A stretch of DNA of 64,000 nucleotides, taken from Caprella mutica. Taxonomy: Eukaryota; Arthropoda; Malacostraca; Amphipoda; Caprellidae. Below are positions 42,265 through 55,238 of this stretch, one piece after another. Positions within the stretch are counted from its first letter, which is position 1, and every line of letters begins with the position of its first letter. The DNA is taken from NCBI GenBank assembly GCA_947561585.1, contig CANNZV010001869.1, positions 62,001 through 126,000 on the forward strand. The letters are read 5' to 3'. The notes under the pieces are model-generated. The model saw only the letters and a list, made by a program, of their open reading frames with translations, did no database searches and was not told the origin of the DNA. The translations under genes and the position numbers were made by a program.

Positions 42265-43380
42265 TTGTGGAACTAAAATAGATTGAAATTGCGAATTTGG
42301 TATTGATAGAGAAATACCAGGGTATGTGTTTGTGTGCTATTGGCTAGGGTCAAAGAAATTGTATCCGTAAATATTTTTGGCCGTTAACTAATTTCAAATT
42401 TTGAAAGAAATCATATTGCAGGTAAAGCTCGTACAGCGGACGATCTTTTATCAGGCGAAATATAGGTATCCGTTCTATAAGGGTCATTCAGCTCTTACAA
42501 TGACATCTTTAAATTATATGGTTAAACAAATATTTTCTATGTCTACTTTTTATCTAGTCCTGCATTGATTATATTCACTTAATGAGTTAATGTATTTTTG
42601 TTCAGTTTTTTTTAATAATTTGAATTTGTTGCCCTTTTCCTATACATTTTCTTTGATTAGAAAAGTTCTATAGAAATTAAAAAGAGGTGTAACTATTCTA
42701 TTTTAAACCCTATATTTTCACGTAATTCATATCTATTTAGCTGCTAATACCTTTGTTTTATTTTACCTACCATATTATTTTGTACATTTGTATGAGTAAG
42801 TAAATACTGGGTTGATTGCATTGAAAAAAAAAATCAGAAATGTTTTGCAAGGCGTAAGCGAAGAAACCAGACTGAAACTTTTCCCGAATTGACGTCCTAA
42901 GATGTTTCCTACTTTGCTAATGCCCCTGTTACTTCTACAGAAGTATATATATTATTCTTTTTATTAAAATGTTTGGTCTCAGATAGACGATTAAGTGCCA
43001 AAAAAGAAAATGTTATGTTAAGGAAGTAATGGTTTTATCTTGTTACTAAGGGTTAACTTTCACATTCTTACCAAACTTTAATTTAACAACATGTGATGCT
43101 AGAATTTTTTGTAACATTATATATAGACTGAATATAGATTCAAATTGTTATACGTTCTGTATACGTTCATTTTGGTTTCAATATTTATTGCAATTTCTAT
43201 TATGTTTTTTCAAGTATTGCGCAATACTTTTGAGCCTCACATATTTACATAATGATTTTTTAAAATAAATTAATTTTGGATGAAATTAAAGATAATTCTT
43301 GTGTATAATTCATCCAAAAACTCTTCAAAAACAAAACCTCGTTAAAATTCTTACTTAGGTAAGTAACACGCTTTTTCATT
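42265..43380. other. AT-rich DNA, no feature recognised
   Basis: No coding, TIR or tandem structure was seen. Confidence 0.5.
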
Positions 43381-43383
43381 CGG

Positions 43384-44520
43384 TGCATGAAACACTCCAA
43401 TAACTGCCTCAAATGCTCCAATAACTGCCTCAAATACTCCAATAACTGCCTCAAATGTTCCAATAACTGCCTCAAATGCTCCAATAACTGCCTCAAATGC
43501 TCCAATAACTGCCTCAAATGCTCCAATAACTGCCTGGAATGCTCCAATAACTGCCTCAAATGATCCAATAACTGCCTCAAATGCACCAATAACTGCCTCA
43601 AATGCTCCAATAACTGCCTCAAATGCTCCAATAACTGCCTCAAATGCTCCAATAACTGCCTCAAATGCTCCAATAACTGCCTCAAATGATCCAATAACTG
43701 CCTCAAATGCACCAATAACTGCCTCAAATGCTCCAATAACTGCCTCAAATACTCCAATAACTGCCTCAAATACTCCAATAACTGCCTCAAATGCTCCAAT
43801 AACTGCCTCAAATGCTCCAATAACTGCCTCAAATTCTCCAATAACTGCCTCAAATGCTCCAATAACTGCCTCAAATAATCCAATAACTGCCTCAAATTCT
43901 CCAATAACTGCCTCAAATACTCCAACAACTGCCTCAATTTCTCCAATAACTGCCTCAAATGCTCCAATAACTGCCTCAAATGCTCCAATAACTGCCTCAA
44001 ATTCTCCAATAACTGCCTCAAATATTCCAATAACTGCCTCAAATTCTCCAATAACTGCCTCAAATGCTCCAATAACTGCCTCAAATGCTCCAATAACTGC
44101 CTCAAATGCTCCAATAACTGCCTCAAATGCTCCAATAACTGCCTCAAATGCTCCAATAACTGCCTCAAATACTCCAATAACTGCCTCAAATTCTCCAATA
44201 ACTGCCTCAAATGCTCCAATAACTGCCTCAAATTCACCAATAACTGCTTCAAATCCTCCAATAACTGCCTCAAATACTCCAATAACTGCCTCAAATTCTC
44301 CAATAACTGCCTCAAATGCTCCAATAACTGCCTCAAATGCTCCAATAACTGCCTCAAATTCTCCAATAACTGCCTCAAATGCTCCAATAACTGCCTGAAA
44401 TGCTCCAATAAATGCTCTGATAAGTGCTCCAAACACTCCGATAAGTGCTCCAAATGCTCTGATAAGTGCTCCAAATACTCCGATATAGTGCTCCAAACGC
44501 TCCGATAACTGCTCCAAATG
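43384..44520. repeat. 21-bp satellite AAATGCTCCAATAACTGCCTC, ~48 units plus diverged edge
   Basis: The core is very regular to about 44395. The last 120 bp change to 'gataagtgctccaaa'-type units. Variation between units is concentrated in three adjacent bases (aatGCTcc, aatACTcc, aatTCTcc, aatGATcc, aatGCAcc). Because 21 is a multiple of three, minus-strand frames of about 400 codons stay open and read LRQLLEH heptads. I regard these as non-coding until shown otherwise. Confidence 0.92.
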
Positions 44521-44529
44521 ATCTTTTCT

Positions 44530-46098
44530 ATCGCTTCTACCTACTGCACACTTATAGCGCTACAAGTGCTCATTTTAACCGCTACTACTGCTCTTTTTTT
44601 TAAGTGGTCCAATGTGCTAGCTCTACTCATGAGTTTCACTGTACATGTATTCACTGTAGGTACTATCGCGGAAAAGTGTATCCGTCCAATTGCTGAGGCG
44701 CGCATGAATAATCTAGTTCCGACTGTACCACGGATTATCGTACGCTACCCCAAATTCTCATTTTACCCCCGCATGTAAGAAATTTCTTCGATTCTTTTTA
44801 ATGCAGTGCGGGACATTTCGTCTTCAGCCGTCATGGTGAAAAGTCATCAAATTTCACTCTCTCTATTTAAAAACTTGTGTTTTAGGCAGATCGAAAATTA
44901 GTCTTTCTTTAGATAATTTCACTTTAGCCTGGATAAGTTATTCTTCAGTCTTTCTAGCTGAGGACTCTATTTTTTATTGTCATGCTCATATGGAACTATA
45001 TCTTTTACTTATACATTTGTAAATTAATTTTTTTCGCTTTTATTTTCTAAGTTCTAGATTCAAAATTTTAAGCTATATTTTTTAACTCTGTGAAAAATTG
45101 TTAATGCTATCATTTTTAGGCAGCTTAATCCTTGAAATTGAGATATTCGAAAGACTGATCAGATTTCTGAGCTAGTTGTTTTCTTCTTGTATATGAACTC
45201 TAAATATATTTACCAGTTGATTATTTGCTTTTTGCTGATAGCTGAGACTAAGTCCAGCTCAATATCAAGTGTTTCTGTTCTTGATTTCATTTCGAATTAT
45301 AAATTTATCAATATTTCACAGATTTTCTTGAAATTGCTGATGGAATTTGCAATTTATTACCAAAATGTGTGCTTCCAAAACTTTTGTATCTTTACTTCTG
45401 AACTTTGAAATAATACCGAACTTCAGAATTTTTTCTATAGTTAGTGAGTGGAACCATTTTTTATAGGTATCCAAACCTGCAAAATGTCGAGATTTGGAAC
45501 AGTTTACGAAATAGCAAAATTAGATTTTATGCACTTCTTTACATCACTCTGTAAAAAATACGGAATTCTAATTTATATTATTGTGCCTAAATTCCTTTGA
45601 ATACGATCTGTAGACATGGAATAGAAAGAAAAAAAAAACACCTAGAGCTGTAGCTTATAACCACATTTTATTTTTTTATTTTACCCTCCAGACTTCTAGA
45701 TTTTAGGTAGGTATATACTTTATTAAATGTTCTATTATGCATATGATTCTTCCATTCGTAAATAGCCGCCGGTTTACGTCATAGTTCTATAATGTAGACT
45801 GTAGTATATACTTTTTGTTTAAATTGTTCTTTCTATATTTATAAATACCTTTAAATTTAAATCTTTTTCAGGTTTAGTCTCACAATACCTATAGATATAA
45901 CCATATTTATGCACTTTAAAAAAAGGGAAAACCTACGAATAATTTTCGGAACAGCTGGATGCTCAAGTTTAGTGTTAAACTGTAAATGTAATTACGTATA
46001 TTCACCTAATTTATTTTTCCCATAATTTTTATCTTCTAATTCTACTACCAAATTCTCGTTATTATTTTGTGCAGGTAACTCTTAAGAAATTTCTTTCT
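44530..46098. other. AT-rich DNA, no feature recognised
   Basis: Short frames at 44518-44778 and 45187-45408 have no recognised motif. Confidence 0.5.
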
Positions 46099-46099
46099 T

Positions 46100-46835
46100 T
46101 CTGGGTATCAAAGAATTTATAAGTCTGCATGAGCTCTAGGGTCACGCAGGTAAATTGCGGCCCTTAATTTTTCATTGCAGCCCTCTCAAGAGAGTCTTTG
46201 AAACATTTTGAATCAAAATTACATTAAAATGTTGCATAGCTATCAAAAGAAGCACAGTGATTGCTATAACTTATTAATTTAAGTTTTGACGTGTGTTTTG
46301 AAGCTATGATGTTTCAGTTGTTAAAGGCCGCAGTTAGTAAGTGGGCCGCAATTTACCTGCGTGACCCTATCATGAAGCTGTTTGTGGTGGATTTAATAGA
46401 AGAGGGTTCTCTTTGGCCTCGAACTGTTGTTAATTGGATTAATAATTGTCTTTTTTCATTCTTATTATGTTTATCTTTTTACGCCACTTGCAGTTTTAGA
46501 GGATAGCACTAGGTTTATGCTTTCAAAATACAAGGTCTTCGACTTTTAGGTTTATTAGGCTTGTAGGCTTAATTTACTATCCCCTTTTCATTTTAATCTT
46601 CCATCCGTGAGTGTAGCCTCCGGACCTTAAATTGGGTCCTTTTTTATTCGTTTTAAGTGAATGCATTCTCGGAGTAGCTCTTTAGTATTCATGAGCATTG
46701 TCACCGACGGTGGTAGGTGACTTTGTTCATGGAGCCACTTTCCTTTCATACTGCTTCTTCCAGTCCCTTGTATTTAATTTCATTGTCAGCGATTTGGCCT
46801 TTGGATCCAAAGAAAACGTTAAGCCCCTACTTAAA
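46100..46835 (+). repeat. SINE-like repeat family, copy A (interrupted by a MITE)
   Basis: Orientation is taken from the A-rich tail of copy C. The copy carries 'catgagcattgtcaccgacg', 'catggagccactttccttt' and 'tcccttgtatttaattt', shared with copies B and C. In the reverse direction it also matches 26340-26590. The MITE at 46139-46367 sits in a TA of this copy. Confidence 0.7.
46139..46367. mobile_element. MITE with GGGTCACGCAGG TIRs, copy 2, in a dated target
   Basis: GGGTCACGCAGGTAAATTGC and its exact inverse at the right form 28-bp-class TIRs (..TAGGGTCACGCAGG). TA flanks are at 46137-46138 and 46368-46369. The host repeat at 26540-26570 shows the uninterrupted sequence. Confidence 0.85.
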
Positions 46836-46879
46836 TTAACAGAGATTATTTATTAATAACTTTATACTAAAAAAAACTA

Positions 46880-47110
46880 TTTTAAATTCATAAGAGTAAA
46901 TATGTAAGATATTCATGTTGCATTTATGAGAGTTTTCAACGAATGACACTATGTAGCAGTCATGAATTGAAGAAAGAGGCAGAGAATTTTTCGATACGAA
47001 CAGTTGCAAATTGGATGATGACCAAGTTTTTTTCCTTTTTGTTTCATTGAAATTCACTGTTTTGTAGAATAGCACTAGATAGGGATAACAATGTAGTCTT
47101 AGATTGTTTA
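46880..47110 (+). repeat. SINE-like family, diverged fragment
   Basis: 'ttttgtagaatagcactaga' (47057) and the sequence to its left match, in reverse, the 26430-26540 segment ('aactgttcg', 'ctcttcttcaattca'-like). Confidence 0.5.
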
Positions 47111-47579
47111 TTAATATAATTTGCAATATGTTTTTGCACCCTGTTTGTTCATTTTCCTCTTACTTCCGCGATTACTAGATTCTCATTCCGTAACATTCCA
47201 TTGAAGAGTCCCTTTCATTCCAATCACGGCGTCTCTTTCCAATCTAACTGCTAGATCTATATTAAGGTCTCTTCTATTTATTTTCCGATTAACGAAATCT
47301 CGAAACCATTATATTCGCATCAAACCTAGTCAATAAGACAATAACAATAACTTATATACTAATTTATATTATTAAAATTTGTTTCCAGTTCAATGGGTAG
47401 AGCGAGCATTCGCTAGGTGGAACTCTAAAGACCACTACCTATGACCAGATCACTTCTCACAAGAAAGCGGAAGAATCAAACGACAGCAGTGCAAATCTCC
47501 CTATTCTCAATTGGTAAGGACAAATTTCTATTAGTTCAGTGATAACTGATAGAATTAGCAAAGTTATTCGTATCAGTTA

Positions 47580-48025
47580 TGTTTCATAAATATATAATTT
47601 AAAAAATGTATGAAAATTGTTTAAAGATATAATATAGTAGGCTAATTGCAAAGCCCCCAGTGGCTGTATCCTCAATCTGTTCAGGTGAATATAAGAGAAG
47701 GGCACAACAGCTTCAGGCTTATCATTTTTTGTGGCTAATTGTAGTTTCTGAGGATAACTCATATGTTTTTTTTTTGTGTCCGGTAGGCTTCATTTATTAT
47801 CACCTCTTCATTTTCCTTTTCCATCTGTGAGTGCTGCCACCGGTGTTGGTGACTCTTTTCATCACAATCCTTGGTAAGTGACTGCAGTCATGGATTTTTT
47901 TTTTTGCATCCATGAGCGTTGTCTCCGACTGGTGGTAGATTATTCTTTCATGGAGTCTCTTTCCTTTATAACTGTTACTTCAAGCCCCATATATATTCAA
48001 TTTCTTTTCAATATCAACGATATGG
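47580..48025 (+). repeat. SINE-like family, copy B
   Basis: It shares 'ccatctgtgagtgctgccaccggtg', split here as ccatctgtgag and gccaccggtg, and 'catggagtctctttccttt' with copies A and C. The left end (47640-47760, reversed) matches 26410-26560. An A/T run interrupts it at 47765. Confidence 0.65.
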
Positions 48026-48029
48026 CCTA

Positions 48030-49340
48030 AAAACTTTCAATTAAATTGATTGGCAATTGTAAATTATTTCGTCCAAATACTTTACAATTGGTAATTGTAA
48101 ATACACAACTTATGGTTTCTTTAGTTTCTGAAATACTGAATTCTTAAATACTGACTGTTCATGTCCACTCCATGGTGATAAACGGTTATTTATTTTGCTA
48201 GTATTAAAATTTGCAAATATTCAGAGTACTGGTAATAATTAATTAAACTCTTATATAGTTACTTGTATACAATTTTTTTAACATCTGTTGAGAGTATAAT
48301 GGTGGTTCTAAAGAAAATAGTTCATTATAGTTGTATCAACTAATTTTTTTTAACTGTAGCTTTTTGTTTATACTCCAGTTTGGAATTCTTGACTCATTAA
48401 ATCATTAAACTAAAACAACGTTTAAACTCTTAAAATTTACTGATAATACGAATAGCTTAATTTATACAATATCCTAGATTACTTCAACATGTAACTTGCC
48501 GCTAAAATGAGAGTTTCTACAATATTTCATTAGTCTTGTGACATTCATATTTGAACATTTAAATAGTGACATTGTTCAGTATTTTCAACTTATTGACTTT
48601 CATTTTTTCTATTTTACAGTTTCGTTCTTTGCATCTCCTTTGAAAACAAATCGAATAAAATTAAATACTTCCTTCCATTTTTGAAACAAATATGTATTGC
48701 CCTTTTTCAGTACAATTTCTGTTTCCATAAAGCTATAATCTTGTTTAAAAAAATGACCAATATTTAATTACAAGAAATTAGTAAAATTCAATTATCTCTT
48801 TTGTAAAGGTCTTTAGTTTCGTTTAAATTAATTAGACTTTTTTCCAATTAGTTTGTAATATAGTCCTTTGTAGCATTAATTGTAGTAAGTATTCTACGGA
48901 TTGGAATTAGACTTTATCTAACAGTTAGTCTCGAGTAATAGAAGATAAATGTAGTGTTTCTATAAAACCACGTTTCTAATGCTAAACATCTATTCAACCT
49001 TATCTTGCAATTTCCAAAAATAACTTTGTTGTCTTTTCTTCACTAATTTTAAATTGCCCTTTTCTTTCCATCGTTTGCGGTATAACCTCTTAATTCATCA
49101 ACATAAAGAAAAAATTAAAAATATTAGATCGAGGTGCCACTCTTTTTGGTCCTTTGGGTAAATATTTTGTAAGTTTGATTTTTAAAATTCGAAACACACT
49201 CTGATCACAGTAAGGATTTCAATCTATCTGTGTTCTACTTTCCATTAATCTTGTTTTCTATCAAATCTTGTTTCTTCCTTGCCACTCGAATGTGGATTCT
49301 TTTAACATAACCAAATGTGCTTCGAATACACATTGTTCAG
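48030..49340. other. AT-rich DNA, no feature recognised
   Basis: No coding or repeat structure was seen. Confidence 0.5.
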
Positions 49341-49348
49341 GATTTTGT

Positions 49349-49745
49349 AGAATAGCGCTAGGGTTATGCTCTTTAACTACGAGGTCTTAGATTTTTGTGT
49401 TAGGTAGGCTCGTAGGCTTCATTTACTATCACCTCTTCATTTTCCTTTTCCATCCGTGAGGGCAGCCACCGGTGCTTGCGTCCCGTTTCGTCACATTCCT
49501 TGGTAAGTGACTGCATTCACGGAGGAGCTTTTCTGCATCCATGAGCATTGTCACCAACGGTGGTAAGTGCCTTTGTTCATGGAGCCACTTTCCTTTCTGA
49601 CTGCTTCTTCTAGTCCCTTGTATTTAATTTCCTTTTACGTCAGCGAAATAGTCACGATATGACTGAAGCAAATAGTCACGATATGACTGAAGCACGACGT
49701 TAAACCCCTAGTATAATGAAAAAATATATTACCTAGTATAATGAA
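49349..49745 (+). repeat. SINE-like family, copy C (best preserved 3' end)
   Basis: It begins 'gaatagcgctagggttatgc' and ends 'cacgacgttaaacccctag', followed by two 'tagtataatgaaaaaa' units, an A-rich SINE-like tail. A 26-bp phrase with 'agtcacgatatgactgaagc' is duplicated at 49659-49710. Confidence 0.68.
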
Positions 49746-49893
49746 AAAAAAAAATATTATAGTACGAGATTAAAATAAAATCTATTCAATTTGTTTTATC
49801 TTGTTAATAATTATTTGTAGCGTAATTCTAAGTCAATATCAGAGATTTTTTAATCAATTTGTTTGTAAACATTTTCAGATTCAATTAACTTCG

Positions 49894-50335
49894 CACCACT
49901 GCAGTTCTCATCAGTGCAGTTCTCATCGGTGCAGTTCTCATCGGTGCAGTTCTCATCGGTGAAGTTCTCATCGGTGAAGTTCTCATCGGTGAATTTCCCA
50001 TCAGGACAGTACTAATCACTGTCGGTGTAGTTCTCATCAGGACAGTACTAATCACTGTCAGTGTAGTTCTCATCAGGACAGTACTAATCACTATCAGTGT
50101 AGTTCTCATCAGGACAGTACTAATCACTATCAGATGAGTTCTCATCAGGACAGTACTAATCACTATCAGTGTAGTTCTCATCAGGACAGTACTAATCACT
50201 ATCAGTGTAGTTCTCATCAGGACAGTACTAATCACTATCAGTGTAGTTCTCATCAGGACAGTACTAATCACTATCAGTGTAGTTCTCATCAGGGCAGTAC
50301 TAATCACTATCAGATGAGTTCTCATCATTCCCAGG
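49894..50335. repeat. Compound minisatellite: ~18-bp then 36-bp units
   Basis: At the left are six 18-bp units of the type GCAGTTCTCATCGGT. From 49990 there are about nine 36-bp units containing GGACAGTACTAATCACTATC and GTGTAGTTCTCATCA. The 18-bp motif is contained in the 36-bp unit, so the longer unit arose by adding a second half. Open frames over it are period artefacts. Confidence 0.88.
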
Positions 50336-50379
50336 AAGTCTGGTCTCATTCCCTGTGATATCCATTTATTCATGCTTGT

Positions 50380-52798
50380 TACTTTTAGATTTTCAACGAC
50401 ATTTTTCCGTGAAAAGGAAGTGCATTAAATACCGAACTAATTTGTGTATTTTATTTATTGTTATGCGTTTGAAGAACTTTAATCTTAGGTAAATATAGAA
50501 TTAATTGTATATTGTAAGTTCATGTTAATCATTCAACCCTAAGCTTTTAAAAATTGTTCTAAGATTGATACTTCATGTAAACTAGTACTAATCAGAAATC
50601 CTTTATTTTAGTAAAAATTGTATCGGGTAGTTTTTACTTTAAAATAACCTGCAAGTGTATTTAGTCGTGTAGTAGTTTTTTAAATTTTTACCTAATTTAA
50701 TTGTTATCTTCAACTTTTGTAAAACACTATTTTTTATAAATATAAAATAATTATCCATTTTCTATTATTGATCCTTTATTTCTTATTTTTTAAGTAAAAA
50801 ACTAATATTGTATGATAAGAGATAGAGCTTGCAAGTTGAAAGCCTTAGTTGACAGTTGTCATGAATCCCAGTTTCACTCCGGTGTCACAAATTAAGCACC
50901 AAAACTGCAGTAGGCTACATTCGTTCAGTTCTTGGAGAAATTTCTTTTGGTTCATCTCATAGAATTTTGTAACTTATTTTATTGTCAACGTTGGCGATGT
51001 GACATTTATTGAGAAGAAAAATTATGATCACTTCAGTTATTTTTAGTTCACTATATCACTGCTTGTCAATTGGTCGTGCAAGCATTTAATATATAAAAAT
51101 TTTTAACTGAAAAGAATCAGTTCACTTGATGATAAAAAAATCCATTAAATTACTGCATTTAAAATCTAAACTAAATAGATTAAGTTACAACTTAGTCATA
51201 GCTAAATTTTATTCTTTAGCCTAAAAGAATTTTTCAATTAAATAACTTCAATAAAAGATAGAAAGTATCGGTATAGCCGTATAGGTAATTACTAATTACG
51301 TATATATAAGTTGATGAAAATAGAGAAAAATGCTTGTCAGCAACTTAATGATTGTTGTCAATAAATTAAGACGTAAGATGAATTATTAATTTATTATCAT
51401 TTTAAAAACACAAATTTTAATAACTTCCTCATTTGGCCAATATAGTGAATGAATTAAAAAAGATAATACACATAAAGGACTTCGAAAAAGAAGAGAAACT
51501 TGTCTTATCGACTAAATTAGTCACCACTATTAATTTATTGAAATTCTGAATGCAGAAAATTTCCGGATTATAACCGAGACTGGTTATATCCCGTCCAGCA
51601 AATTATTTAAATGTGAAAAAAATGCGAAGCTATTAAAAATCATATCATTAGACGATTAAATGCTCTTGTGTGAATGATTATAATATGAAATATTCGTGGA
51701 ATAAGATTTGACAAAACTAAAAATAAAACTATAGACATTTACCACAAAGTTGAAAACGTGTATTATAGTTTTAATTATATAGCCTATAGGAGAACAAATA
51801 ATTTAAAGGTGTAAAAGAAGCGAAGTTATTTGAAATCATATCTGAAGAGGATTAGTTTAATATTCTTGTGTGAATGGTTGTCATAAATAATATTTTTGGA
51901 ATTAATGAGATTTGATAAAGCTAAAGCTAGAAATCTACTTTTACCTCAAATTCGAATAGTTATTAGTTTCAATATTAGAACGACAATTGGTCAAAAGTAA
52001 ATTGCATAAAAACATACACGAGTAACTCGTACGAAATATATACCAAGGTTAATTGAATGGAAAATTTCAAAATTATAAATATGCATTTCAAATTATAAAA
52101 AAATACATGTATTCATTACAAAATGAACATTGCATGGATGATACAAATGAAACTATATGTTTATACTTTAATTTAAATAATACAAAAATAATATCTAATC
52201 ACTTGTCAGAAATCGATATGAATGACCCCCGCCCCCCCGTCCCTCCTCTAGATACACATATCTAATCCCCCATTTCACCCAATTACCCTAGCATTTTACC
52301 CCAGTAATAGGCTCCTCCTTATTGGGGGATTTTGAACGCGGAGGAATACTCTCTAAAATGCCACATGCAAAAAATAAGAAAGGTCAAAACTGCTAAAATA
52401 GCATACTACAACAGCTGACGGATACTCTTTTCCGTGATAGTACATGTATATATTTAGCTAATCTTCTTATTCTCTTACTATGCAAACACTCACCAATGAA
52501 AGGAGTAAGACATATTTCATCCATTCAATAGGTTGCAAACAATGCGCATCTGTTCTGCGTTGTAGGAGGTCTGAGTAAATAGGATAATAGAGGTAATTAA
52601 ACCGCAAAAATCGCCTTTGTTGACGTTAGTAAAGTAAACAAGCTGAAATTATTTTAGCACCCACCATCTAATTTATTTTGAAAAATGATTCATAATTTTC
52701 AAAAATTTGCTCAGACAATAAAAAGAATCTAAAATTTTATTTTTTTGTTGTTGTACATTATGATAATATTTTAAGTGAATATTTATATTTAAACTTTA
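50380..52798. other. AT-rich DNA, no gene recognised
   Basis: No coding potential or inverted repeats were recognised over 2.4 kb. A C-rich stretch lies at 52222-52240. Confidence 0.5.
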
Positions 52799-53000
52799 AA
52801 GATCCCCTCCAGGCAATTTTTTTATTGTTTTATATATGTCTCTTATCTTTTTGCTTTAAGCCTTATAAAATTTGATAGCATATATTAAATTTTATATGCT
52901 TTTACAATTTTCTAATAAAAACTCTACAATAGCCGTTTTACTTCCGAATTGCTAATTTTTAGTCTGAAGAGAAAGTAAGTACACCATTTATTTTGAATGT
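52799..53000. mobile_element. Partial copy of the TTTAAAGATCCCCTCC element
   Basis: It matches, in reverse, about 33830-34053 ('aactctacaa', 'ttttacttccga', 'gtacaccatttgttttga'-like). Only one terminus is present. Confidence 0.55.
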
Positions 53001-54306
53001 CAAACTAGGTAGGTGTATAATTTATTGTACATTCAATTATTAAATACTCATATAAAAGTATAAAATAGGATAAATATACTACAGAAACTTTTGAATTCTT
53101 CAATGAATAATATACAGCCTAAGGTCCTGTACATGAAGGCCGGACATGCTTCTTTTTATAGAATTAGATTGGAACTTAAAACGAATGGACACAATCTTTT
53201 TCTACAGCGTCATATAGTGGGGCAGATACGTAACAATAACTAAAGAAGATGTTCACTTCTGCAGGAAAGCAGGAAAATTCGTCCTAGGTGGTATAATAGT
53301 ATGCTGAATCTGTATTTGACCGAATCCACGCTGGCAAATCAATGCTTCCTACTTGAAAAACGTACTAGAACTATACAATTGTACCAAGAATGTACTGGCT
53401 ATTCTAAAGTGGAGTTTTGTGAGGAATATATTTTTGCGATAAGTTCCATCTTAAAATTTTATTATCTTCGTCATATTCAGACTGATTTTGGCCAACCAAA
53501 CAAAGTATAAAATGAAGACGAAAGTGAAAGGTGTGGATCCATTTTTTATTATAAATGTGGATTGTAAGGACCACCATTATTACTTAAATTATTATTTATA
53601 TATTCTTCAGTTATCTTGTTAGACTTGTTCTTTATTATTATATTTCTTCATTATTATAGTTCTTCTAGTTTTTTTTATGACAATAAAATTAGAAGTGCAA
53701 AATTTAAGTAGATTGTTGGAACCATAGTGTAGTGTAAGATCGCCTAAAATAGCTTGAGTTCATAATTAATTCAGTAGTGAGATTGAACGGTGCATACTGT
53801 GTGTGGGTCTAGAAAATATTTAATTTGTGTTTACCTCAAAGTGTGTGTCGCAGGTCTTTTCACAATTTAATTATATTATCCGAACGGCAAATGTCCAGAT
53901 TTCCTAAAAACCTGCTAATGTAAAGAATGTTTGATCATTGGTTTATCTTAATGGCTACCAGGTCAGTAGTTGGATTGTTTTTTGTTGATAGATAAGTTTA
54001 TTAAGTAGGTTATGGAGAGAGTTCAATATTTATATCTTTAAAATGACTAGGTCTATTTTTTTTAGAAAAATTGCGTGAATCCTTGAATTAATGCGGGGCC
54101 ATGTTTCTCTTCCAGGTGTCCGGCTCCTAGAACCTGACGTTACAGACGTTGTGGAACTTTTCTATTGGTTTAAAAGCTACCCTGCCGTCTAAATCAACTA
54201 ATACCTATTTTTGGCTGGATCCTTTGTGATGCCCAAGTGCCTCTAAAACTAGTTAAATTGGAGGTCCCACCGGTACCTTTGATTTTCTTCCAATATCATC
54301 TTTAAA
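53001..54306. other. No gene recognised
   Basis: The 69-codon frame at 53301-53510 has no recognised motif. No repeat structure. Confidence 0.45.
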
Positions 54307-54308
54307 AA

Positions 54309-54603
54309 GTTAGGACAGTTACCCTAATTAACGATCAGCAACTGTTCCTTGGATGAGCCCCGTAAAAGTTATGACAGTTACCATAATCAACGATCAGCAA
54401 CTGTTCCTTGGATGAGCCCCGTAAATGTTAGGACAGTTACCCTAATTAACGATCAGCAACTGTTCCTTGGATGAGCCCCGTAAAAGTTATGACAGTTACC
54501 CTAATTAACGATCAGCAACTGTTCCTTGGATGAGCCCCGTAAATGTTAGGACAGTTACCCTAATTAACGATCAGCAACTGTTCTTTGGATGAACCGTAAC
54601 CTG
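54309..54603. repeat. 59-bp tandem repeat, 5 copies, alternating variants
   Basis: Units start at 54309, 54368, 54427, 54486 and 54545, exactly 59 bp apart. Units 1, 3 and 5 read GTTAGGACAG. Units 2 and 4 read GTTATGACAG. All contain ACGATCAGCAACTGTTC. Confidence 0.93.
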
Positions 54604-55230
54604 TTCTATTTTTTTAAGTTGAGTGTATTACTTAATTAGTAGATAGACATTATCTAGGTTTTTTTTCGTAACCCTATATTTAGTTTAGTTTTGTTACCTC
54701 TTTATGCCTGAATGGCTATTTTTTTTTCCATTTCATGAAGTTTTTTATTCATCCTTGGAATTTGAGTTTCCCAAAAAATTATTTTTGTGCAGTGAACCTG
54801 ACATGGATCCATTTTTATTATAATTTTGAACTCAAAATTAAGATTTTTATAGGTTTTGAGGGGGGGAAAAGTATTATTGTCATATATTTTATTTTCTCTA
54901 AATTCATAATGCTTATAATGAAATTCTAATAATAGAGTTACATGAATAAGTGTGGCTTGTTTTACCACTGATTTAGACCTTAAGACAAAACATTTGATCG
55001 AAAACTCACCAAGCTATTAAATTTTGAAAAATTGATATTTTCCAAAACGGTTGTCCTGATGATGAATTGATATTTTTCTATTCGAAAGCTTGAAACTTGA
55101 AATACCTTCAAAAAATGAAATATCTTCAACATTGAGTTTAAATAACCTCTCGATATTATGATAAAATAAATAAGACTCGCATTATTGTGTGAATAGTAGT
55201 AAAAAATCTTTATTTATCACTACTAGTAAT
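54604..55230. other. AT-rich DNA, no feature recognised
   Basis: No significant frame or repeat was seen. Confidence 0.5.
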
Positions 55231-55238
55231 ATAATAAG

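Noticed and set aside
47395..47470. tRNA-like 'cagttcaatgggtagagc' segment
   Set aside because: Box A resembles a tRNA, but no box B or acceptor stem could be found.
49894..50335. CRISPR-like regular 36-bp repeat
   Set aside because: There are no unique spacers between repeats; it is a direct tandem minisatellite, and the window is eukaryotic.
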